From Monodelphis domestica (Eukaryota; Chordata; Mammalia; Didelphimorphia; Didelphidae), in the NCBI RefSeq assembly GCF_027887165.1, contig NC_077227.1, positions 443,948,895 through 444,012,894 of the forward strand: a stretch of DNA of 64,000 nt, in the 5' to 3' direction. The notes under the pieces are model-generated. The model was not told the DNA's origin. It did not search any database and worked only from the letters and a program-made list of their open reading frames with translations. The position numbers were made by a program, and so were the translations under genes. This document shows, piece after piece, positions 35,305 to 46,379 of this stretch. The first letter of the stretch is position 1. Every line of letters starts with the position of its first letter.

Positions 35305-35523
35305 CAAGGTGATAGCTTGGTGGCTCAATGGGTTGAGAGCCAGGCCTTGAGTCAGGAAGTCCTGGGTTCAAAGTTAGCCTCAGATACTTCCAAGCCATAT
35401 GGCCTTGGGCAAGTCACAACTTCCATTACCTTAAGCTTGGTGCTCTTCTACCTTGGAACCAATCCCCAGGATTGATTCTAAGATGGAAGATAAGAGTTTT
35501 TTTTGTTTGTTTGTTTGTTTTTT
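35305..35523 (+). repeat. CORE-SINE (SINE1-like), full length
   Basis: 'gatagcttggtggctcaatgggttgagagccaggccttgag..caggaagtcctgggttc', 'cttctaccttggaaccaatcc', then T/GTTT-rich end. 'aatgata' at 35,298-35,304 and 35,524-35,530 is a likely short TSD. Confidence 0.85.
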
Positions 35524-35537
35524 AATGATAGCTGGAA

Positions 35538-35729
35538 ATAGCTAGGCAGCACAGTGTCTGGTAGCAAGGAATTCTAGGTCTGCAATCAGAAGGGCCTGAT
35601 TTCAAATCTGACCTCAGACACTTCCTAGCTATGTGATCCCAGGGAAGTCCCTTAACTCCAGTTGCCTTGACCTTAACATTGTTCTGAATTAGAATTGGTT
35701 CTGAGACAGAAAGTAAGGGTTTAAAAAAA
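35538..35729 (+). repeat. CORE-SINE (SINE1-like), second in tandem
   Basis: 'taggcagcacagtgtctggtagcaaggaattctagg', 'cttcctagctatgtgatcccaggg', 'ttgaattagaattggttctgagacagaaagtaaggg..aaaaaaa'. Same strand as its neighbour; older. Confidence 0.75.
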
Positions 35730-35739
35730 TAACTGAAAT

Positions 35740-35945
35740 TTTAGATAAGTTTTGCAAAACAATTTGTGGCTCACATTTGAACCATACATATTATCCTTAT
35801 TTTGTAGGTGAGGAAATAGGTTTGTTGTCTTTTTTAGATTGTGACTTTTTCCACAGTGGAATAGCTAGTAGCCTGAGGTTGGATTTGAACCTGGGTTTAC
35901 TAATTCCAAGTCCACCACTTATCCACTAAGCCACACTTACACTTT
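35740..35945 (-). repeat. MIR-type SINE
   Basis: 'ttattttgtaggtgaggaaatagg', 'gtggaatagctagtagcctgaggttggatttgaacctggg', 'caagtccaccacttatccactaagcc'. Confidence 0.7.
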
Positions 35946-36269
35946 CTTGGTTTTAACAAACAGGCTGCGGTTTTCTACCTCAGGTTAACTCCTGGTAAAT
36001 CCATAGTCATCTATTTCCTCCCTGTTTCAACACATAGATTGTATGTTTCCCTTTCTCATAATCCCCTTTAACTGGGAGAGAGGAAAGACACTCAAGCTCT
36101 CTTTGCATTTGTCTTGTTTCCTGTCTTCTTCCTTGGAAGCTCCACTGAACTCTTCAGAGGGAATGGGCTGGGGGTGGGGGAGGCGGGACATACAGCAGCA
36201 GCTCGAAGTTGCTCCCTGGACAGCTCTCTGTGATTCAGGCAGGGAGATGCAACCCTTCACTAGAATTCA
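35946..36269. other. Unassigned DNA
   Basis: G-rich near 36,165-36,190. A 125-codon frame (36,043-36,420) runs into the repeat to its right and shows no domain. Confidence 0.45.
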
Positions 36270-36340
36270 TTCACTGATTCATTCAACAAATAATACCGAG
36301 CACCTACCACGTGAAATGCACTGCTTACTGGGCACAGAGA
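36270..36340 (+). repeat. Old LINE 3'-end-like fragment
   Basis: 'tcattcaacaaataataccgagcacctaccacgtgaaatgcactgct..gggcacagagaagc'. Confidence 0.5.
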
Positions 36341-36344
36341 AGCA

Positions 36345-36545
36345 GCGATGCCAAGTGAATAGATTGTTGGACTTTGGGCCAGGAAACCCAAGTTGGCGTC
36401 TGCCTCTGGGCACTTTGTAACCCTGGGATGTCCACTTAAACTCTCAGAGGGGGCCCATCTGTGAAAGAGGAAATGATAGGTACATTCTATCTCTCATAGG
36501 GTTGTTATAAACTTGAAGAGACTTTCAACGTCATCATCATTATAC
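36345..36545 (+). repeat. MIR-type SINE
   Basis: 'ccaagtgaatagattgttggactttgggccaggaaaccc', 'ctctgggcactttgtaaccctggg', 'catctgtgaaagaggaaatgataggtacattctatctctcatagggttgttata'. Confidence 0.7.
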
Positions 36546-37180
36546 TTAAGAAATAGAATAATAGCTCCTGCTTTTATAACACTTTAAGATGTATGAAATA
36601 TTTCCTTCTCAACAACCTTGAGGGAAACAAGAGCTAAACAAGAAGGTAAGAGTTCAATAATAAATCAAGGAAACAACATGAGGAGTTATAGCACATAAGT
36701 AATAAGTGAATGGTGTGCAAGATAAATGTGCTGCACAGAGATCACTAGGGGCCCCTGTATTCTGGGAACACTATGGAGGGGGGGACTGAGGACTACTCTT
36801 TGGGGCAAGGACTCCAGGACACATACTTGGCTTAACTGTGGAAGAATTTAAGAGTCTTTAGGGGATTCACTGGTAGGAGAGAGCTTAAGATGCTATATCA
36901 GGGTTTAGCTCAGCTTCACCTTTATGTTAGCACAGGGTACAATAACAAAGCTAACTTTCTGTGACGGTCTGTGTACTCAAACAGTGGTTTGAAGACAAAG
37001 ACTATAATTTCCATGAAAAATCCTGTTTTCTAAAATGAACTTGCAAGAGGAAAACAGGACTGTGGTGTTTCAAACTCTCCATTACTCACTTGGCACTGTT
37101 CAAAGGCAACAAAGAAGTGGCATGGAGGGGCACCTGCAATGGAATCCACATGCCAAGGACTCCTTTTCCTGCTCTATTAT
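36546..37180. other. Unassigned DNA
   Basis: 36,550-36,620 has a weak antisense MIR tail ('cctgcttttataacactttaagatgtatgaaatatttccttctcaacaacc'). Otherwise nothing recognised. Confidence 0.45.
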
Positions 37181-37186
37181 CTTGTC

Positions 37187-37440
37187 ACAGTAGATAGTGT
37201 CAGGCCTGGAGACAGAAAGATTCATATTTCTAAGTAAAATCTGGCCTCAGTCACTTACTAAACTGTGTGATCCTGGGCAAGTCACTTAACCCTGTTTGCT
37301 TCAGTTTTCTCATCTGGAGGATGAGGTAAGTGAGCTGAAGAAGGAAATGAATGGCAAAACCACTCCAGTGTCTCTACCAAGAAAACCTCAAATGGGGTCA
37401 CAAAGAATAAGATTTGTTCAGTAAATCTCAACTACAACAA
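37187..37440 (+). repeat. Mar1-like CORE-SINE with RTE-type tail
   Basis: 'gtagatagtgtcaggcctggag', 'actgtgtgatcctgggcaagtcacttaaccctgtttgc', 'gaaatgaatggcaaaaccactccagtgtctctaccaagaaaacctcaaatggggtcacaaaga'. Confidence 0.85.
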
Positions 37441-37744
37441 CAAATCTGATTCTTATGGAATGCCTTAAGCTTTTCCTAACTGCTTTATGCTGTTGATTCT
37501 TCTCAGGAAAAAGGCATTAGCATTTGTAGACCAGACTGGGGTAGAATGGAGCCCAGGAAGGCTCTGGAGCTGTCTTCCAAGGAGGGCTCTTTAATGATTA
37601 GAGAAGGAAGGAAGGAGCTACTCCCCAGGGACTTCTACATTCCACCCACCATTGACTATGGTGATCCTACATCTTGAATAACAAGAATTTCCTTTACCCA
37701 CTGTATGTAGTGAGGCACTCCCTCCCTTTGGTGTGGACCAGAGT
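37441..37744. other. Unassigned DNA
   Basis: Nothing recognised. Confidence 0.5.
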
Positions 37745-37980
37745 TAGAAGAGTTGGGTTCTAATTCTGTGGTCACAACTGACTCCATGTATGATTTTGGA
37801 CATCACTGAACTTTTCTTTATATTTCTCAAAATTATTTCATGTAATTCTCTGCATCTATCTTCCTATCTATGAAATAAGGATAATGTCTACCTAACCTTA
37901 TTGCCCCACATATTGATACAAAGAGAAAATTATTGAAAATACCACTAAGGTATAAGGTATGGTTATCATAGTTTCCGTAG
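37745..37980 (+). repeat. MIR-type SINE, old
   Basis: 'agagttgggttctaattctgtggtcacaactgactccatgtatgattttggacatcactgaac', 'ctatgaaataaggataatgtctacctaacctt'. Confidence 0.55.
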
Positions 37981-38129
37981 TGGTTGAAGTGGTTCTTTTC
38001 CAGCCGTTGTTAAGTGGAAAGTTGGTGGGGCATCATCCTGCTGCATTGTTGCAGAGTCTAAATTTGTTCTCCTCTCCACATCTCCACCTCTATCCCTAAG
38101 CACTAGAATCTCTCTTCCTTATTTTCCAA

Positions 38130-38408
38130 TTCACCTAAGCAGTATAGTAGATAGAGTGCCAGGACTGGAGTTAGAAAGTCTCATCTTCCTAAGTTCAAAT
38201 CTGGCCTCAGACATTTACTAGCTATGTGACCCTGGGCAAGTCACTTTATCCAGTTTACCTCAGTTTTCTCCTCAGTAAAATGAGCTGGAGTAGAAAATGG
38301 CAAACCAGAACAGCACAAACCACTCTGGTATCTTTGCCAAGAAAATCCCAAATTGGATTGCAAAAGGTCAAATAAGTGAAAAATGACTGAATGGCAACAA
38401 AATAACAA
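38130..38408 (+). repeat. Mar1-like CORE-SINE with RTE-type tail
   Basis: 'gcagtatagtagatagagtgccaggactggagttag', 'ttactagctatgtgaccctgggcaagtcac', 'aaaccactctggtatctttgccaagaaaatcccaaattggattgcaaaa..aaaatgactgaa'. It has an extra 'aaccagaacagcac' beside the usual 'aaccactc' block, a small local duplication. Confidence 0.85.
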
Positions 38409-38474
38409 CCCAACAACTCTTTTTTTCTACATCTCTTCCCACAAGAGTCATTTAAACATATATAATAAAGAGAA

Positions 38475-38600
38475 GCACAGAATGCTAGAGTTGGAAAAGC
38501 CTTAGCTGTCATTTAGTCTCTCTCTTTTATAGGGGAGGAAACAAACCCTAAGAGGGGCAGTGGTTTATCTATGGTCCCTTCTAAGTCAATTAGTGTGTGG
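38475..38600 (-). repeat. MIR-type SINE fragment
   Basis: 'agaatgctagagttggaaaagccttagctgtcatttagtctc..ataggggaggaaacaaaccctaagaggggcagtgg'. Confidence 0.65.
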
Positions 38601-38602
38601 TA

Positions 38603-38790
38603 CAATAGAAAAAAATATGAAATCTGTAAACAAAGGACCTGGGTTTGAATCTTGATTCTCTCTTCATATGGCTTTAGACAAGTCACATATTCTCTCAGTT
38701 TCCTTAACTGTAAGAGAAGTAATTTGGCCTAGATAATCTCTATAGCCCCTTTTGGCTCCAAATTTATGCTTCTGAGAATAGACATCTTGA
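38603..38790 (+). repeat. MIR-type SINE
   Basis: 'gtggtacaatagaaaaaaata..aaaggacctgggtttgaatcttgattctctcttcatatggctttagacaagtcac', 'taatttggcctagataatctctatagccccttttggctccaa'. Confidence 0.7.
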
Positions 38791-39699
38791 CTCCCAACTA
38801 TGGCCTACTAGAGCATATAGGAAGGGCTATTATTTCATTTAGCAGAGGTCTTTGGCTAGACTTACTCCTATGTCTCTCCACTTTAAAATTTGTATTTTTG
38901 TATAATATGTCTCCATATAATATATTAATATAATACGTGTCAATAATATATTTACAGTGTTTATATATTATATTTTATTTGTATTCCCATAGAAGAACAG
39001 TTGCTGAAGGCCTCTTCCCATCTCAGCTCATTTCTTTTCCTGGCTGCTAAGGGAGGGTAGAACGTGTTGAGAATAAGCTGCATAGAGAGAGGTCTCTGAC
39101 TTCCCTGAAGGAGTCTAGGACTGCTCCTTCTGTAGAAAGCCCACTTTTTCCAGCTGTAGCCATCCTGGCTCTCTCTGATATGGTCCTCTTATGGTCTCGT
39201 GACATTCTGGAAATGCAGGAACCTAACAAGCATCTGACTTCCAGCACCTTCATTGTTAGTGTAGCTGTGGGGTGATAACAAAAACCAGTTAAAACCTTCA
39301 GTTCTACTGGGGCTGTCCATAAACAGCCAGATGAAATAAAAACCATTCAGTTAAGCATTTACATGTTTTCAAATGCCCTGAGCTAGGGCACCGTACAAGC
39401 AAATATCCAGGGAAATGGCTAAATATCTCCTTTTTTATCCAGATGTGTTGGCACTCCATAGATGTGGCCTTACTTTCATGTGAAATTATAGCACATTTCT
39501 ACCACCCCCAAGTTGGGCCCTTCTCTTCTGCCCTCTAGCAGCTGGCTGTTCACTTGGCCAGATGTCTATTTGTCCTCCTGGGTTATGGACAGAGTGTTTA
39601 GATTCCAAACATAGCTCCTGAGGCACCAGTCCAGTCACAACTGGTCAAGGGCTGAGTCTTGGAATGCATAAGACCAGTGTAACTTCTGTGAAAGCTAGC
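38791..39699. other. Unassigned DNA
   Basis: AT-rich run at 38,895-38,985. No supported gene; a 99-codon minus-strand frame at 39,047-39,346 has no recognisable domain. Confidence 0.45.
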
Positions 39700-40078
39700 A
39701 GCATGGTGTCATGGAAAGAAACCTGGTTTGGTCTGGGAGTTGAAAACCTTGAGTTCCAGTCCTGATCCTGCCCCTGAAAGTATGGTCCTAGGAACTAGAT
39801 CTCTGCATTTAGAGCTAGAAGAGACCTGCAGGATCATCAGTCCAACCCCTTTATTTTACATTTGAAGAAACATAGGCCCAGAGCAATCGAAGGATTTACC
39901 CAGAGTTGAATAGGCAGCCAATGTTAGAGCTGAGATTTGAGGCCAAATCCATTGCACAGTACTAAAACCATTTTCTCTATAAATTACTTCCCTACTCTAG
40001 ACCCTAGTTCCTCCATCAGTATAAAATGAGAAAGTGGTGTGAGATGGTCTCAAATATCCCTTCCAGTGTTAACATCCT
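39700..40078 (+). repeat. MIR-type SINE split by a second, antisense MIR-type SINE
   Basis: 39,700-39,795 gives a MIR 5' half ('agcatggtgtcatggaaagaaacctgg'). 39,800-39,985 is an antisense MIR-type copy ('tttagagctagaagagacctgcaggatcat..ggcccagagcaatcg'). 39,986-40,078 resumes the plus-strand MIR 3' half ('ctccatcagtataaaatgagaaag..cccttccagtg'). Confidence 0.6.
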
Positions 40079-41375
40079 TAAAAGATTTAGTCAACTCAGT
40101 TTTAAGTTTAGTTAATGTCTGGTTTGGGGTCTGGATCCGCGAATTATAATTGTACATCAGAACAACAAGCCTTTGTCTTTCTCCATTTAACTTAACAGCA
40201 AGGTCTTATTGTTACTATTTAGAGCTGCCTGCTGTAAGGAGAGCAGCCTAGACATCACTTGTCTGTGACCAATTGTGTTTCACCAAAGACCACCCAAAGC
40301 TTCTGAGCCCTGAAGCCTGAAGAAAATTGTGCCTGGAACTTAGCACCTGCTAGGGCTAACCAAGAAGTCTTTGTAGACTATTTCAAACTGCTACCCCCAG
40401 AAAAGATTATTTTTATTATTAACACCAACAATGACAATAATAATAACAATATCTATCATATGAAGGTAAGAATGCCAGAGACAGAGAGATCTTGAGAGAT
40501 TTCAAGCATGTCCCCTGGGAAGTGCATGTGTGCACTGAGCTTTTGGCTTAATCCTTGCCAGCTTCCAGATGACGTAAATGTAATTTCTCCCAGCTTTTGT
40601 TAGATATCTCTAGAGGCACCTGTTGCTGACTTCTGTGTTAGGTTCAGTCTTCCCTTTGTGTCCTTTCTCTGGGAATTTTAATCATGGCACATTTTCAGGG
40701 AGAAAAATGGCGATTAAGTAGAGGTAAAGAATGCTGAACCTCTGTGGCCTTAAGCTCCTTAGATCTAATGGGCAAACTAATTGCTCCCATTTCTAAATCT
40801 CCCAACTGGAAAGTGATTCCTACCTATAATTGAAAGTCTTAGCTGTGCGGAACCTTCAAATTCTCAGTAGCATAACTCAGAAATAACAGAGGGAATAATG
40901 TCTCATAAAGCCAACTCTTTAAGTGGTTCTAAATTAAGTCCCACTGTTACTGTGTAATTTGTCCCCTTTTTTTGGCTTCTCACTTCCTAATTGTTAATGA
41001 GAGGCCCCACTGGACCAAAGAGGTAGAGAGGGAATTTTTGATGAGTTAGTAGGGAGGAATCAGAAGACCAGCATTAGCCAATTAAGCTGTGTATCATTGG
41101 TATGCAGCCAGTTGGTTTCTTCTGCTCTTTTACTAGGAATTCCATGGACTAGTGCCTCTCTTAAGGAGGAAAGCTAGGGAGGGTTTGAATCACTCTCACT
41201 TGTGACTTGGTGGCATCATCTATGTGCACGCCACTCTGAGGCCACATGCTAACTGTTCAGCCTTCTGCATAGATCTCAGTGTTCCCAGAAAGCTGCTGAA
41301 ACAGCAAAAGTTAGTGTTTCTTCCAGAAACTTGCATATGCTAATAAGTGCTCAAAAAGTTGGACTTTAAATGGCT
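40079..41375. other. Unassigned, repeat-poor stretch
   Basis: About 1.3 kb with no LINE, SINE or LTR pattern that I can name and no coding signal. Candidate unique DNA. Confidence 0.5.
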
Positions 41376-41377
41376 GA

Positions 41378-41446
41378 GAGCAGTGGAATGATAGATTGGG
41401 AAGCAAGCAATCTGGGTTCTAGCTTCAGTTCTGCCATTAGCTAGTT
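41378..41446 (+). repeat. MIR-type SINE, 5' half
   Basis: 'gagcagtggaatgatagattgggaagcaagcaatctgggttctagcttcagttctgccattagctagt'. Its 3' half resumes at 41,885; the L1 at 41,459 inserted between. Confidence 0.7.
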
Positions 41447-41458
41447 GAGTCATCTCTT
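41446..41458. repeat. TSD of truncated L1, left
   Basis: 'tgagtcatctctt', repeated exactly at 41,872-41,884. Confidence 0.9.
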
Positions 41459-41871
41459 TTTTTTTTTCACTTTAAACATTATTTTATTTGGTCATTTCCA
41501 AACATTATTCATTGGAAACAAAGATCATTTTCTTTTCTTCCCTCCCCCCCCCCCCAACTCTCCCATAGCCGACACACGATTCCACTGGGTATCACATGCT
41601 TTCTTGGTTCGAACCCATTTCTATGTTATTGGTATCTGCATTAGGGTGTTCATTTAGAGTCTCTCCTCAGTCGTATCCCCTCAACCCCTGTAGTCAAGCA
41701 GTTGCTTTTCCTCAATGTTTTTACTCCCACAGTTTATCCTTTGCTTGTGGATAGTGTTTTTTAGATCCCTGCAGATTGTTCAGGGACATTGCATTGACAC
41801 CAATGGGGAAGTCCATTACCTTCGATTGTACCACAGTGTATCAGTCTCTGTGTATAATGTTTTCCTGGTTC
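41459..41871 (-). mobile_element. 5'-truncated young LINE-1 (413 bp)
   Basis: Starts with a T-run (antisense A-tail) and the 3'UTR 'caaacattattcattgg', with a C-rich tract at 41,541-41,555 (antisense of the L1 purine tract). It ends in the last ORF2 codons and early 3'UTR. Same family and strand as the full-length L1 at 42,239. The 13-bp TSD is MIR sequence, which dates the insertion after the MIR. Confidence 0.92.
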
Positions 41872-41884
41872 TGAGTCATCTCTT
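41872..41884. repeat. TSD of truncated L1, right
   Basis: Same 13 bases as 41,446-41,458. Confidence 0.9.
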
Positions 41885-41995
41885 AATATCTTTGGGCCCC
41901 AGTTTTCTCATCTGTCAAACTAGAATGATATCACTTGTACTTCCAATCATCCAGAATTTTTTTAAGGAAAGTGTCTGGACAGTTGTAACATGCAA
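41885..41995 (+). repeat. MIR-type SINE, 3' half
   Basis: 'gggccccagttttctcatctgtcaaactagaatgatatcacttgta..'; continues the copy that starts at 41,378. Confidence 0.7.
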
Positions 41996-42223
41996 TAGAA
42001 AGGTCAGTTATTATTGTTGTTGTTGAAGTTGTTTGAAAACAACTTGACAACCAATTGGCTTTTTTCCCTCTTTACTTTTCCATCTGGATCTTTGTTGTGT
42101 TGACAAGGCTTTGGTCTTGGTTGTCTTGTAAAGTCAAAGCATGAAAGCATTCTTCTCTTTCTAAGGGGTTCTTTTACTCAGTGGATATATTCCAGAGAGC
42201 TGTGAGCTTGGATAAGAAAATAT

Positions 42224-42238
42224 GACATCTTTATTTTC
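42224..42238. repeat. 15-bp TSD of full-length L1, left
   Basis: 'gacatctttattttc', found again at 49,498-49,512. The bases next to it differ on both sides, so the duplication is exactly 15 bp. Confidence 0.95.
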
Positions 42239-42593
42239 TTTTTTTATCTTTTTTTAATTTTATAGTATTTTATTTGATCATTTCCATGCATTATTCATTG
42301 AAGACAAAGATCATTTTCTTTTCCATCCCTCCACCCCCCGTAGCCAACTCGTAATTCCACTGGGTATCACATGTGTTCTTGATTCGAACCCATTGCCATG
42401 TTGTTAATATTTGCATTAGAGTGTTCATTTAGACTCTCCTCTGTCATGCCCCCTCAACCGCTGTAGTCAGGCAATTGCTTTTCCTCCATGTTTCTACTCC
42501 CACAGTTTGTCCTCTGCTTATGGATAGTGTTTTTTCTCCTAGATCCCTGCAGATTGTTCAGGGACATTACACCGCCACTAATGGAGAAGTCCA
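42239..42593 (-). other. L1 3'UTR and A-tail
   Basis: About 355 bp. The T-rich left end (42,239-42,270) is the antisense A-tail, interrupted by non-A bases. The C-rich stretch near 42,326-42,340 is the antisense of the short purine tract. This tract is shorter in G runs than in the copy at 25,887. Confidence 0.85.
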
Positions 42594-45500
42594 TTATGTT
42601 CGATTATACCACAGTGTGTTTGTCTCTGTGTACAATGTTCTCCTGGTTCTGCTCCTCTCGCTCTGCATCACTTCCTGGAGGTCGTTCCAGTCTCCATGGA
42701 ATTCCTCCACTTTATTATTCCTTTTTGCATAATAATATTCCATTACCAACATATACCACAATTTGTTCAGCCATTCCCCAATTGATGGGCATCCCCTCGT
42801 TTTCCAATTTTTGGCCACCACAAAGAGTGCAGCTATGAATATTCTTGTACAAGTCTTTTTGTCCATTATCTCTTTGGGGTACAGACCCAGCAGTGCTATG
42901 GCTGGATCAAAGAGTAGACATTCTTTTATCGCCCTTTGGGCATAGTTCCAAATTGCCCTCCAGAATGGTTGGATCAGTTCACAACTCCACCAGCAATGAA
43001 TTAATGTCCCCACTTTGCCACATCCCCTCCAGCATTCATTACTTTCCATAGCTGTCATGTTAGCCAATCTGCTAGGTGTGAGGTGATACCTCAGAGTTGT
43101 TTTGATTTGCATCTCTCTGATTATAAGAGATTTAGAACACTTTTTCATGTGCTTATTAATAGTTTTGATTTCTTTATCTGAAAACTGCCTATCCATGTCC
43201 CTTGCCCATTTATCAATTGGGGAGTGGCTTGATTTTTTGTACAATTGATTTAGCTCTTTATAAATTTAAGGAATTAAACCTTTGTCAGAGTTTTTTATGA
43301 AGATTTTTTCCCAATTTGTTGTTTCCCTTCTGATTTTAGTTACATTGGTTTTGTTTGTACAAAAGCTTTTTAATTTGATGTAGTCGAAATTATTTATTTT
43401 ACATTTTGTGATTCTTTCTATGTCTTGCTTGGTTTTAAAGTCTTTGCCCTCCCAAAGGTCTGACATGTATAGTATTCTGTGTTTACCCAATTTACTTATG
43501 GTTTCCTTCTTTATGTTTAAGTCACTCACCCATTTTGAATTTATCTTGGTTTAGGGTGTGAGGTGTTGATCTATTCCTAGTCTCTCCCACACTGTCTTCC
43601 AATTTTCCCAGCAGTTTTTATTGAATAGTGGATTTTTGTCCCAAAACCTGGGATCTTTGGGTTTATCATATACTGTCTTGCTGAGGTCGCTTGCCCCCAG
43701 TCTATTCCACTGATCCTCCTTTCTGTCTCTTTGCCAGTACCAAATTGTTTTGATAACTGCTGCTTTGTAATATAGTTTGAGGTCTGGGACTTCAAGGCCC
43801 CCCTCATTTGTGTTTTTTTTCATTATTTCCCTGGATATCCTTGATCTTTTGTTATTCCAAATGAACTTTGTTATGGTTTTTTCTAAATCAGTAAAGAAAT
43901 TTTTGGGGAGTTCCATGGGTATGGCACTAAATAGATAAATAAGTTTGGGTAGGATAGTCATTTTTATTATATTGGCTCATCCTATCCATGAGCAGTTAAT
44001 GTTTTTCCAATTGCTCAAGTCTAGTTTTAGTTGTGTGGTGAGTGTTTTGTAGTTATGTTCATATAGTTCCTATGTTTGTCTTGGGAGATAGATTCCTAGG
44101 TATTTTATTTTGTCTAAGGTGATTTTGAATGGGATTTCTCTTTCTAGTTCTTGCTGCTGAGCTGTGTTGGAATTATATAGAAATGCTGATGACTTATGCG
44201 GATTTATTTTGTATCCTGCAACTTTGCTAAAGTTGTTGATTATTTCGATTAGCTTTTTGGTTGAATCTCTAGGATTCTTTAAGTAGACCATCATGTCATC
44301 TGCAAAGAGCAATAGCTTAGTCTCCTCCTTGCCTATTTTGATGCCTTCATTTTCTTTTTCTTCACTAATTGCTACTGCTAGTGTTTCTAGTACAATATCA
44401 AATAATAGAGGTGATAATGGGCATCCTTGTTTCGCTCCTGATCTTATTGGGAATGTATCTAGTTTATCCCCATTGCAGATGATATTGGCTGATGGTTTTA
44501 GATATATACTGTTTATTATTTTTAGGAACGACCCTTTTATTCCTATGCTTTCTAGTGTTTTTAATAGGAATGGGTGTTGTATTTTATCAAAGGCTTTTTC
44601 TGCGTCTATTGAGATAATCATGTGGTTCTTGTTGGTTTGCTTGTTGATGTGGTCAATTATGTGGATGGTTTTCCTAATTTTGAACCAGCCCTGCATCCCT
44701 GGTATAAATCCTACTTGATCATGGTGGATGACCCTTCTGATCACTTGCTGGAGTCTTTTTGCTAGTATCCTATTTAAGATTTTTGCATCTATATTCATTA
44801 GGGAGATTGGTCTATAGTTTTCTTTCTCTGTTTTTGACCTGCCTGGTTTTGGAATCAGTACCATGTTTGTGTCATAAAAGGAGTTTGGTAGAACTCCCTC
44901 TTTGCTTATTATGTCAAATAGTTTGTATAGTATTGGGATTAACTGTTCTCTGAATGTTTGATAGAATTCACTGGTGAATCCATCAGGCCCTGGGGATTTT
45001 TTCTTAGGAAGTTCTTTGATGGCCTGTTGGATTTCATTTTCTGATATGGGATTATTTAAGAATTCTATTTCTTCTTCTGTTAGTCTAGGCAGTTTGTATT
45101 TTTGTATATATTCATCCATATCACTTAAATTGGTATATTTATTGCCATATAATTGGGCAAAGTAATTTTTAATGATTTCCTTAATTTCCTCTTCAACAGA
45201 GGTGATGTCCCCCTTTTTATCTTTGATGCTGTTAATTTGCTTTTCTTCCTTCCTTTTTTAAAATTAGATTGACCAGTACTTTGTCTATTTTGTTTGCTTT
45301 TTCAAAGTAACAGCTTCTTGTCTTATTTATTAAATCAATAGTTCTATCACTTTTGATTTTATTAATTTCTCCCTTAATTTTTAGGATTTCTAGTTTGGTT
45401 TTCTGTTGGGGGGTTTTAATTTGGTCGCTTTTGAGTATTTTATTTGCATTTCCAATTGATTGATCTCTGCTCTCCCTAGTTTGTTAATGTATGCACTCAG

Positions 45501-46379
45501 GGATATGAATTTACCTCTGATTACCACTTTGGCTGCATCCCAAAAGGTTTGAAAGGATGTCTCGCCATTGTCATTTTCCTCGATGAAATTATTAATTGTT
45601 TCTATGATTTCTTCTCTAACGATTTTGGAGTATCATATTGTTTAGTTTCCAATTAGTTTTTTATTTGGTTTTCCATGTACCATTACTGATCATTATTTTT
45701 ATTGCCTTGTGGTCTGAAAAGGCTGCATTTATTATTTCTGCTTTTCTGCATTTGTGTGCCATGTTTCTGTGACCTAATGTATGTCAATCTTTGTGAATCT
45801 GCCATGTGGTGCTGAGAAGAAGGTGTATTCCTTTTTGTCCCTATTTATTTTTCTCCATATGTCTATTAATTCTAATTTTTCTAAGATTTCATTCACTTCT
45901 TTTACCTCTTTCTTATTTATTTTTTTATTTGATTTATCTAAATTTGATAATGGTTGGTTCAAGTCTCCCACTAATATGGTTTTACTGTCTATTTCTTCCT
46001 TCAGTTCTCCTAGTTTCTCCATTAGAAATTTGGGTGCTATATTATTTGGTGCATACATGTTGATTAATGATATTTCCTCATGGTCTAAAGTCCCTTTTAA
46101 CAAAATATAATTACCTTCCCTATCCCTTTTGATCAGGTCTATTTTTGCTTTGGCTTTATCAGATATCATGATTGCCACTCCTGCCTTCTTTCTATCAGTT
46201 GAGGCCCAGAAGGTCTTACTCCATCCTTTAATTCTGACCTTGTGGGTGTCTACCCGCCTCATGTGTGTTTCTTGGAGACAACATATGGTAGGGTTTTGGA
46301 TTCTAATCCATTATTCTATTCGTCTACGTTTTATGGGTGAGTTCATCCCATTCACGTTCACTTGTGGACTCCCTGGCAT
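42594..46379 (-). pseudogene. LINE-1 ORF2 (endonuclease-reverse transcriptase), decayed
   Basis: About 1,261 codons from ATG at 46,379-46,377, a normal L1 ORF2 length. Pieces before and after each lesion share one frame. Endonuclease: N-V-N-G near the start, Q-E-T-H, M-Y-A-P-N, V-G-D-L-N, S-A-P-H-G and K-I-D, and S-D-H in the shifted frame at about 45,717. RT (45,119-44,070): [23 protein letters not shown] and catalytic F-A-D-D at residues 272-275 of that piece. C-terminus: C-X3-C-X7-H-X4-C. Lesions: TAA at 46,311-46,313; one base lost near 45,785, frame regained near 45,245; TAG at 44,070-44,072; TGA at 43,977-43,979; TAA at 43,551-43,553; TAA at 43,266-43,268. ORF2p would nick DNA and copy L1 RNA; this one cannot. 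Confidence 0.93.

Noticed and set aside
36043..36420. 125-codon plus-strand open frame
   Set aside because: Runs from unassigned DNA into an old LINE fragment and a MIR copy; no domain.
44293..44718. Plus-strand open frame of 141 codons and several neighbours at 45.8-47.9 kb
   Set aside because: Antisense shadows of L1 ORF2 and ORF1.
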